6,438 nucleotides of DNA from Alphaproteobacteria bacterium (GTDB lineage: Bacteria > Pseudomonadota > Alphaproteobacteria > Micavibrionales > CSBR16-224), in the NCBI GenBank assembly GCA_007116755.1, contig SKHU01000199.1:1-6438 (forward strand), in the 5' to 3' direction. Both the position numbers and the translations under genes were made by a program. Shown here in pieces: positions 1-5,112 of this stretch. Positions within the stretch are counted from its first letter, which is position 1. The number at the start of each line of letters is the position of its first letter. The notes beneath the pieces are model-generated. The model did not search any database, was not told the origin of the DNA, and was given only the letters and a program-made list of their open reading frames with translations.

Positions 1-50
1 ATTTTGACATTACCGAAGTTTTCAGCTTTAGTTTCGGAACGAGCTTTTAA
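1..50 (+). CDS. bamA: BamA (outer membrane protein assembly factor), C-terminal end only
   Basis: The frame starting at base 3 reads FDITEVFSFSFGTSF and stops at TAA 48-50; bases 1-2 are the end of a cut codon. Alternating aromatic and hydrophobic residues ending in a terminal Phe are the beta-signal of an outer-membrane beta-barrel's last strand, and the SFGTSF ending closely resembles known BamA C-termini. BamA is the core insertase of the BAM complex, which folds beta-barrels into the outer membrane. The family commonly lies directly upstream of skp and lpxD, as here, which supports the call. Only 15 residues are visible, so identity rests on the motif plus context; another beta-barrel protein is possible but less likely. 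Confidence 0.8.
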   Translation, partial: FDITEVFSFSFGTSF

Positions 51-84
51 CAAAAACCAAGATTCGTGAAAGGATTGGTAGGCG

Positions 85-666
85 ATGAAACATTCAGCCC
101 GTTATTCTTCTTTTTTGCGCAGACGGCTGGCCTTTGCAGCGGCGGTTGTTGCAGCGGCGGTTTTCCTGTGTTCAGCTTTTCCGGCAGCGGCTGAAAAAAC
201 ACCCGGCGTAACGATCGGCATTGTTGATATGGATATGATTATGCAGAATGCGGCGGCGGCCAAACATGTGCGGGAGCAGATTGATAAAAAACGCACGGAA
301 TATCAGCGCGGTCTGCAGGCGACGGAGCAGAAGCTGACCGCATCCCAGCAGGAATTGATCAAACAGCAGGAAGGCATGCCCGAAGAGGCTTTTCGGGAAA
401 AGCAGCAGGGATTTCACCGTCAGGTGATGGAGGCGCAGAGAACAACGCAGACCGAACAGCGGCAGATGGATATCGCTGTGGAGCGCAGTCTGAACGAGTT
501 GCGCCAGAAAACAGGCGAGATCGTGCGCGTTGTCGCCCGTCAGCGCAACATTGACGTTGTTCTGGCCAGCCATGCGGTTATTATTGCAGCCAGTGCGCTG
601 GATATAACCGATGAGGTTCTTGCCCGCCTGAATCAGGAAATGAAAACACTGCCGGTGAAATGGTAA
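85..666 (+). CDS. skp: Skp/OmpH-family periplasmic chaperone
   Basis: The 193-residue product has a Sec signal peptide: basic n-region with RRR at 12-14, Ala/Val-rich core at about 15-31, and likely cleavage after the AAA at 34-36. The mature part opens with IGIVDMDMIMQNAAAAKHVREQI, typical of OmpH/Skp, followed by a long charged, Gln-rich segment (about 60-150) predicted to form the coiled-coil tentacle. It ends with the family's DITDEVLARLN motif at 173-183. Skp trimers hold unfolded outer-membrane proteins in the periplasm and pass them to BAM, which fits a gene 34 bases after bamA. The start is supported by AAGGA at 70-74, ten bases upstream. The core of the signal peptide is encoded by a 12-base direct repeat (136-147 and 151-162). 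Family assignment is firm; substrates cannot be read from sequence. Confidence 0.93.
   Translation: MKHSARYSSFLRRRLAFAAAVVAAAVFLCSAFPAAAEKTPGVTIGIVDMDMIMQNAAAAKHVREQIDKKRTEYQRGLQATEQKLTASQQELIKQQEGMPEEAFREKQQGFHRQVMEAQRTTQTEQRQMDIAVERSLNELRQKTGEIVRVVARQRNIDVVLASHAVIIAASALDITDEVLARLNQEMKTLPVKW
136..162 (+). repeat. 12-base direct repeat, period 15, in the skp signal-peptide coding region
   Basis: GCAGCGGCGGTT occurs at 136-147 and again at 151-162. The 15-base period equals five codons and gives AAAVV followed by AAAVF in the hydrophobic core. Gain or loss of one unit would keep the frame and change the signal-peptide length by five residues. Confidence 0.85.
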
Positions 667-668
667 TA

Positions 669-705
669 TACCTTATTCTGCAGTTAGGGTTTTTGAGTTA
701 AGGTA
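669..705 (+). repeat. Perfect 7-base inverted repeat flanking the skp-lpxD spacer
   Basis: TACCTTA at 669-675 is the exact reverse complement of TAAGGTA at 699-705. The left arm starts three bases after the skp stop codon and the right arm ends at the base before the lpxD ATG. The right arm contains the only AAGG near that start. Bases 676-698 would form a 23-base loop, which also contains the palindrome CTGCAG (678-683) and a GAG (695-697) at normal SD distance. The loop is large and no U-run follows, so this is not an intrinsic terminator. A role in lpxD initiation is an inference. Confidence 0.45.
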
Positions 706-1755
706 ATGGCAGATCATCGTTTTTTTAAAAATAACGGGCCGTTTACATTGGCAGAGATTGCAGATGTTTCCGGTGCGGCTTTGTCCGACGAGACCGTAGC
801 GGATCGCGTTTGCGAAGATGTGGCACCGCTCGACCGTGCACAGGATGTGCATGTCAGCTTTCTTGACAATAAAAAATATCTGCATCAGCTTAAAGTCACG
901 GCAGCGGGCGCATGTTTTGTGCGGCCTGAAATGGTGCGGCATGCGCCGGAAAAAACCGTATGTCTTGTTGCGGAAAATCCGTATCAGGCTTACGCGCTGG
1001 CGGCACAGAAATTTTATCCTGAACATATAGAGGTCAAAGAGGATCGCGGTATCGGTGCCGTTGTGGATGAAACCGCCGTTCTGGGAAAAAACTGCAATAT
1101 TGCAGCGGGTGCCGTGATTGGCGCGCATGTCAAAATCGGACGCAATTGCAGGATCGGCGCAAATGCCGTCATTGAAGAATCCGTGGAGATCGGCGATGAC
1201 TGTATCATCGGTGCCAATGCCGTTCTCAGCCATTGTCTGATCGGCAATCGCGTCCATATTTACCCCGGTGCCTGCATCGGTCAGCGCGGCTTCGGCTTTG
1301 CAATCGGGGCGGAAGGATTTGTCAGCGTGCCGCAGCTTGGCCGCGTGGTTATTGAGGATGATGTCGAGATCGGCGCAAATACGACGATTGACCGTGGCGC
1401 AGGGCCGGATACGGTGATCGGTACGGGAACGCGGATCGACAATCTTGTGCAGATCGGCCATAATGTGCAGATTGGCAGCAATTGTGTAATCGTTGCGCAG
1501 GTCGGTATTTCCGGTAGCTGTGAAATCGGCGATTTTGTCATGCTGGGCGGACAGGCCGGGCTGGCGGGGCACTTGAAAATCGGTTCCGGTGCGCGGATCG
1601 CAGCGCAATCGGGGCTGATGCGCGATATTCCTGCGGGACGCGCCGATTATATGGGCTCGCCTGCCGTGCCGATGCGGCAGTTTATGAAACAGGTCGCCGC
1701 TTTGTCAAAGCTGGCAAAACAAAAAAATGTGACGGTCAAGGATAAAGAAAGTTAA
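706..1755 (+). CDS. lpxD: UDP-3-O-(3-hydroxyacyl)glucosamine N-acyltransferase
   Basis: LpxD transfers a 3-hydroxyacyl chain from ACP to the 2-amino group of UDP-3-O-acylglucosamine, the third step of lipid A synthesis, in the cytoplasm. The product is 349 residues, close to the 341 of E. coli LpxD. The uridine-binding N-domain (about 1-110) includes SFLDNKKYL at 51-59. It is followed by a left-handed beta-helix of hexapeptide repeats (about 115-305; many [IV]G-x-[NG] units such as IGANAVI), the conserved QRGFGF at 193-198, and a Lys-rich C-terminal helix (323-349). The expected catalytic base is His252 in NLVQIGHNVQIG. The start is chosen because FFKNNGPFTLAEIA (6-19) is typical of alphaproteobacterial LpxD starts, although the SD is poor: AAGG lies only two bases before ATG, with a weak GAG at 695-697. 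Codons 5-9 contain T7 then A5. The stop TAA overlaps the fabZ SD. Confidence 0.97.
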   Translation: MADHRFFKNNGPFTLAEIADVSGAALSDETVADRVCEDVAPLDRAQDVHVSFLDNKKYLHQLKVTAAGACFVRPEMVRHAPEKTVCLVAENPYQAYALAAQKFYPEHIEVKEDRGIGAVVDETAVLGKNCNIAAGAVIGAHVKIGRNCRIGANAVIEESVEIGDDCIIGANAVLSHCLIGNRVHIYPGACIGQRGFGFAIGAEGFVSVPQLGRVVIEDDVEIGANTTIDRGAGPDTVIGTGTRIDNLVQIGHNVQIGSNCVIVAQVGISGSCEIGDFVMLGGQAGLAGHLKIGSGARIAAQSGLMRDIPAGRADYMGSPAVPMRQFMKQVAALSKLAKQKNVTVKDKES

Positions 1756-1769
1756 GGAGTGTTGCCGGC

Positions 1770-2240
1770 ATGGCCAAGAATTATGTGATTGATGTCGAAC
1801 GCATTATGCAGATGATTCCACACCGCTATCCGCTTCTTCTGGTGGACAGGATGCTGGAAATCGAAAAGGGCGAGCGCGCTGTCGGCTTAAAAAACGTGAC
1901 GATGAACGAGCAGTTTTTTCAAGGGCATTTCCCCGGCGCACCGGTGATGCCGGGCGTGTTGATTATTGAAGCCATGGCACAGACTTCGGCCATTCTGGTG
2001 GTGGACAATCTCGGCAAAGAGATTGAAGGCACGCTGGTCTATTTTATGGCGATTGACAATGCCAAATTCAGAAAGCCTGTCGTTCCCGGAGATGCGCTGC
2101 ATATCCATGTCGAAAAACAGCGCGCGCGCGGCATGGTCTGGCGTTTTGCCTGCAAGGCAACGGTGGAAGGCGAGTTATGCGCGGAAGCGGTGGTTACAGC
2201 CATGATTGTTAAAAATAATGACAGAAAAAAAGAGGCGTAA
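1770..2240 (+). CDS. fabZ: 3-hydroxyacyl-[acyl-carrier-protein] dehydratase FabZ
   Basis: FabZ removes water from 3-hydroxyacyl-ACP to give trans-2-enoyl-ACP in type II fatty acid synthesis. The 156-residue hot-dog-fold protein has the family hallmarks: IPHRYPLLLVDR at 16-27, the catalytic His53 in GHFPGAPVMPGV, and the catalytic Glu67 in IIEAMAQTS. Length matches the usual 140-160. The start has a strong SD, TAAGGAG at 1753-1759 (ten bases upstream), which overlaps the lpxD stop codon. Its place between lpxD and lpxA is conserved in proteobacteria; FabZ and LpxA/LpxD draw on the same 3-hydroxyacyl-ACP pool, so co-expression could help balance phospholipid against lipid A. The stop codon is immediately followed by the lpxA ATG. 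No unusual residues noted. Confidence 0.97.
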   Translation: MAKNYVIDVERIMQMIPHRYPLLLVDRMLEIEKGERAVGLKNVTMNEQFFQGHFPGAPVMPGVLIIEAMAQTSAILVVDNLGKEIEGTLVYFMAIDNAKFRKPVVPGDALHIHVEKQRARGMVWRFACKATVEGELCAEAVVTAMIVKNNDRKKEA

Positions 2241-3032
2241 ATGACGGATAAAAACATACATGAAACCGCGATTGTTGCGCCGGAGGCAAAGCTGGGCAGC
2301 GATGTAAAAATCGGCCCCTATTGCGTCATTGGCGAGAATGTTTCGCTCGGCGACCGTGTCGAGATCAAATCCCATGTCGTTGTTGAAGGGCACACCGAGA
2401 TCGGCGAGGATACGGTGATTTATCCTTTTGCCTCTATCGGCCATGCGCCGCAGGATTTGAAATATAAGGGCGAAGACACAAAGCTGGTAATCGGCAAACG
2501 CAACAGAATCCGCGAACATGTGACGATGAATCCCGGAACGGGGGAAGACAAGGGCGAAACCGTTATCGGTGACGATTGTCTGTTTATGATGGGGGCGCAT
2601 GTCGCGCATGACTGCATTGTCGGCAATCAGGTCATTCTGGCCAATAACGCGACACTGGCCGGCCACGTGCATATCGGCAATTACGTCATTCTCGGCGGGC
2701 TTTCCGCCGTACACCAGTTTGTGCGGATCGGCGATTATGCGTTCATCGGCGGCATGTCGGGGGTGGAGCATGACGTTATTCCCTACGGGCTGGTCAAGGG
2801 CGACCGCGCCTATCTCGCGGGTCTGAACTATGTCGGTCTGGAACGCCGCGGTTTTGACAAGGATCAGATCACGCTTTTGCTGAAGGCGTTTCGCGAGTTG
2901 TTCAAGGGCAACGGTACGCTGGCCGAGCGCATTGCGGCGGTGGCGCAGGAAAATGCCAATGATGATTTTGTCATGACGATGGTGAATTTTATTCAAAGCC
3001 GTGAAAACCGCGCGCTGTGTTTGCCGCGCTAA
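2241..3032 (+). CDS. lpxA: Acyl-ACP--UDP-N-acetylglucosamine O-acyltransferase
   Basis: LpxA catalyses the first step of lipid A synthesis, moving a 3-hydroxyacyl group from ACP to the 3-OH of UDP-GlcNAc. The 263-residue protein (E. coli: 262) is a left-handed beta-helix of hexapeptide repeats from about 5 to 180, with a helical C-terminal domain starting at GLERRGF (199-205). Family landmarks include QDLKYKGE (71-78), NRIREHVT (88-95), the catalytic His123 in GAHVAHDC, ILANNATLAGHVHIG (132-146) and AVHQF (156-160). By motif alignment Gly171 matches E. coli Gly173, the residue that leaves room for a long acyl chain (C14 in E. coli); this predicts, but does not prove, a long-chain donor. Asp188 sits where E. 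coli has Asn190. The start directly abuts the fabZ stop and has AGAGG at 2231-2235, five bases upstream. Confidence 0.97.
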   Translation: MTDKNIHETAIVAPEAKLGSDVKIGPYCVIGENVSLGDRVEIKSHVVVEGHTEIGEDTVIYPFASIGHAPQDLKYKGEDTKLVIGKRNRIREHVTMNPGTGEDKGETVIGDDCLFMMGAHVAHDCIVGNQVILANNATLAGHVHIGNYVILGGLSAVHQFVRIGDYAFIGGMSGVEHDVIPYGLVKGDRAYLAGLNYVGLERRGFDKDQITLLLKAFRELFKGNGTLAERIAAVAQENANDDFVMTMVNFIQSRENRALCLPR

Positions 3033-3051
3033 AACGCTCAAACGCTAAAAC
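3027..3051 (+). repeat. 9-base direct repeat spanning the lpxA stop codon
   Basis: CGCTAAAAC occurs at 3027-3035, where it contains the lpxA stop codon, and again at 3043-3051, with AAACGCTC between (period 16). It looks like a small duplication in the lpxA-lpxI spacer. No hairpin or binding-site symmetry is visible. Confidence 0.6.
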
Positions 3052-3060
3052 ACCGAATAT

Positions 3061-3066
3061 GGGGGA
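3061..3066 (+). promoter_or_regulatory. lpxI ribosome binding site with short spacing
   Basis: GGGGGA at 3061-3066 is the only purine-rich SD-like site before the lpxI ATG at 3070. It leaves just three bases before the start (four after the last G), shorter than the usual 5-10. It nevertheless favours 3070 over the out-of-frame ATG at 3059-3061. Confidence 0.5.
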
Positions 3067-3069
3067 ACA

Positions 3070-3948
3070 ATGCCCGAGAAACAAAAAAGCAAAGCCGCTT
3101 CGGCAAAAAAACAGCCGCGTCTGGGTATTATCGCCGGCGGCGGCGGTCTGCCCTATGCGGTTCTGGACAGTTGCATTAAAAACAAAAAGCCGTTTTTTAT
3201 TCTGGCTATACAGGGCTTTACCCCCCCCGATCTGGTCGAGGATCAGCCGCATGAATGGGTGCGGCTCGGCGCGGTCGGTCAGGCTTTTGAGATTCTGCAC
3301 AATGAAGGCGTGACGGATATTGTTATGGCGGGCAGTCTGCGCCGCCCGTCCTTGCAGGAAATCCGTCCCGATGCGCGCGGTATGCAGTTTTTTGCCAAAT
3401 ACGGTGCGGAAATTCTCGGCGATGATGGTTTGCTGCGCACCGTGTCCAAAGAACTTGCGGAAGAAGGGTTCAACGTAATCGGCGCACATGAGGCGGCGGA
3501 AGACCTGTTGATGCCGCAGGGGCTTTTGACCAAAAAAGGCCCGCATGCGCGGCACAAGCGCGATATTGTCAAGGGCTGGAATATTGCCGGACTTCTCGGC
3601 GAGGCCGATGTCGGCCAGTCCGTCGTCTTGCAGGAAGGGCTTGTGCTGGGGCTTGAGGCGATTGAGGGCACGGACGAGTTGATGAAACGTTGCACGGCAT
3701 TGCGCCGCGCGGGGCTTTTGCCCGTACTGGTCAAACGCGCCAAACCGCAGCAGGACAGGCGGATTGATCTGCCGGCAATCGGACTTGCGACGGTGGAAAC
3801 GGCACGTGATGCGGGTTTTGCCGGTATCGCGGTGGAGGCCGGCGGCGCAATTTTTCTGGAGCGCAAAACCGCATTGAAAGCGGCGGATAAGGTCGGCATG
3901 TTTGTTTACGGCGTTGCCGAAAAGGATTTGAAGGAATTTCAGGCGTGA
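3070..3948 (+). CDS. lpxI: UDP-2,3-diacylglucosamine pyrophosphatase LpxI (DUF1009)
   Basis: LpxI hydrolyses UDP-2,3-diacylglucosamine to lipid X and UMP at the cytoplasmic side of the inner membrane. It is unrelated to LpxH and, by published work on the Caulobacter enzyme, attacks the other phosphorus of the pyrophosphate. Visible landmarks: LGIIAGGGGLPY at 18-29, the conserved VMAGSLRRPSL at 85-95, ILGDDGLLRTV at 115-125, and the C-terminal signature KPQQDRRIDLPAIG at 225-238, whose Asp229 and Asp233 are candidates for the essential aspartate; then GIAVEAGGAIFLER at 252-265. At 292 residues it is slightly long because of a Lys-rich 16-residue N-terminal extension that I expect to be disordered. 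A C8 tract at 3221-3228 encodes Thr51-Pro53. Its stop overlaps the lpxB GTG start. Placement between lpxA and lpxB independently supports the call. Confidence 0.95.
   Translation: MPEKQKSKAASAKKQPRLGIIAGGGGLPYAVLDSCIKNKKPFFILAIQGFTPPDLVEDQPHEWVRLGAVGQAFEILHNEGVTDIVMAGSLRRPSLQEIRPDARGMQFFAKYGAEILGDDGLLRTVSKELAEEGFNVIGAHEAAEDLLMPQGLLTKKGPHARHKRDIVKGWNIAGLLGEADVGQSVVLQEGLVLGLEAIEGTDELMKRCTALRRAGLLPVLVKRAKPQQDRRIDLPAIGLATVETARDAGFAGIAVEAGGAIFLERKTALKAADKVGMFVYGVAEKDLKEFQA
3221..3228 (+). repeat. C8 mononucleotide tract inside lpxI
   Basis: Eight consecutive C residues encode parts of Thr51, Pro52 and Pro53 of LpxI. Loss of one C would move reading to a frame that ends at the TGA at 3311-3313; gain of one C would end at the TGA at 3252-3254. 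The tract is in frame in this sequence. Confidence 0.8.
3931..3935 (+). promoter_or_regulatory. lpxB ribosome binding site inside lpxI
   Basis: AAGGA at 3931-3935 lies nine bases before the GTG at 3945, within the last codons of lpxI. This spacing decides the GTG start for lpxB, which has no ATG before its conserved YMIAGEASGD motif except internal Met14. Confidence 0.8.
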
Positions 3949-5108
3949 CATTGTCACAGCAATCGCCACATCATCATATCTATATGATTGCCGGTGAGGC
4001 CTCCGGCGATATTCTCGGTGCGCGACTGATGAAAAAACTGCGCGACAAAACCGGCGGCGCAGTGCGTTTCTCCGGGATCGGCGGTGCGGAAATGGCGGAG
4101 GAGGGGCTGCGTTCCCTGTTTCCGATGGAAACGCTCTCGGTGATGGGCGTGGCGGAGGTGCTGCCGCGCATCCCCGATCTTTTGTCCCGCATGCGTAAAA
4201 CCGTCCGCGATATCGAGGAGAAACAGCCCGATGTCGTCATTACGATCGATTCCCCCGATTTTTGCTTCCGCGTGCTGAAATCCGTCAAGCGCCGCGGACG
4301 GATAAAAGCGCCGCTGATCCATTATGTCGCACCCAGCGTCTGGGCGTGGCGGCCGGAGAGGGCGAAGAAGGTGGCGCGTTTTCTCAATCATCTGCTGGCG
4401 CTGTTGCCGTTCGAGCCGCCCTACTTTGAAAAAGAAGGGCTGGCCTGCACATTCGTCGGCCATCCGGTCATGGAAAACCGTGGGCTGAAGGCGGCAGACG
4501 GCGCGGCGTTCCGCGCACGGCACGGGATTGCGCCGGAGAAAAATCTGGTCTGCGTTCTGCCCGGCAGCCGCATGTCTGAACTGAAACGGATGCTGCCCGC
4601 TTTTCGGGAGTCTTTGGTCAAAATTCGTGCGGCGGTGCCGGAGATTGCGTTTACTGCGGCCACATTGCCGCATTTACGGGAAACGGTTGAAAGCGGATTT
4701 CAGGGGCTGAATGTGACAGTGACTGCGGAAGAAAAATACGATGCATTTGCCGCTGCCGATGCGGCGCTGGCGACATCGGGAACCGTGGCGCTGGAACTTG
4801 CGGCTGTCGGTACGCCCTGCGTGATCGGTTACCGTATGAACGCTCTGAATGCGTTTCTGGCAAAAAAAATGATCAAAACACCCTATGTCAGCCTGCCGAA
4901 TATTATTCTGGGGCGTAGCGCGGTGCCTGAATTGCTGCTGGAAAATTGCACGGCGGAAAAACTAGCGGTGGAAATGCTGAAAATCCTGACCGATCCCGCC
5001 GCAGCCAAAGCCCAGAAAGACGCATTTGCAGATATGCGGCTGCATTTTTCCGGCCCGTCGCCCTCCTCGGCCGCAGCCGATGTCGTGATGCGTTATCTGA
5101 AGGATTGA
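3945..5108 (+). CDS. lpxB: Lipid A disaccharide synthase LpxB
   Basis: LpxB (glycosyltransferase family 19) condenses lipid X with UDP-2,3-diacylglucosamine to form the beta-1,6-linked lipid A disaccharide, as a peripheral inner-membrane enzyme. The 387-residue product (E. coli: 382) has every family block: IYMIAGEASGDILGARLM (12-29), FSGIGGAEM (42-50), LSVMGVAEVLPRIP (64-77), IDSPDF (101-106, with Asp102 and Asp105), IHYVAPSVWAWRPERA (125-140), FVGHPVME (170-177), LPGSRMSEL (205-213), ATSGTVALELA (276-286), GTPCVIGYR (289-297) and LPNIILGRSAVPELL (317-331). Translation starts at GTG 3945, which overlaps the lpxI stop as GTGA, implying coupled translation. An A8 tract at 4862-4869 lies in the slippery frame (A AAA AAA). 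The end of the gene carries the SD for the next gene. Confidence 0.97.
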   Translation: MTLSQQSPHHHIYMIAGEASGDILGARLMKKLRDKTGGAVRFSGIGGAEMAEEGLRSLFPMETLSVMGVAEVLPRIPDLLSRMRKTVRDIEEKQPDVVITIDSPDFCFRVLKSVKRRGRIKAPLIHYVAPSVWAWRPERAKKVARFLNHLLALLPFEPPYFEKEGLACTFVGHPVMENRGLKAADGAAFRARHGIAPEKNLVCVLPGSRMSELKRMLPAFRESLVKIRAAVPEIAFTAATLPHLRETVESGFQGLNVTVTAEEKYDAFAAADAALATSGTVALELAAVGTPCVIGYRMNALNAFLAKKMIKTPYVSLPNIILGRSAVPELLLENCTAEKLAVEMLKILTDPAAAKAQKDAFADMRLHFSGPSPSSAAADVVMRYLKD

Positions 5109-5112
5109 AATT

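Noticed and set aside
4..32. Perfect TTGACA (4-9) with a TTTAGT box 17 bases downstream, resembling a sigma-70 promoter for skp
   Set aside because: The bases are codons of the conserved BamA C-terminus (Phe-Asp-Ile and Phe-Ser), which explains them; the -10 match is only four of six. Not excluded, but not supported.
115..200. Possible Tat signal (RRR) in the Skp signal peptide
   Set aside because: The sequence LRRRLAF lacks the S/T-RR-x-F-L-K pattern, and Skp proteins are Sec substrates.
720..731. T7-A5 run at codons 5-9 of lpxD as a frameshift or regulatory site
   Set aside because: It encodes ordinary Phe-Phe-Lys-Asn residues matching the conserved N-terminus; nothing beyond the homopolymer supports a function.
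673..1608. Long minus-strand open frame (311 codons) opposite lpxD
   Set aside because: It is the mirror of the hexapeptide-repeat codons of lpxD; its repeated Ala-Asp and Asn-rich pattern follows from the sense repeats. It has no family resemblance, and lpxD is unambiguous.
2175..3041. Long minus-strand open frame (288 codons) opposite lpxA
   Set aside because: Same artefact as opposite lpxD: both genes encode left-handed beta-helix repeats with similar codon use, so both leave stop-free antisense frames.
3059..3313. ATG at 3059 upstream of lpxI
   Set aside because: It is out of frame with LpxI and leads to a frame with no recognisable content; its only relevance is as the frame entered after loss of one C from the C8 tract.
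2989..4673. Minus-strand open frames opposite lpxI and lpxB
   Set aside because: They overlap strongly conserved genes and show no recognisable domain, signal peptide or SD support.
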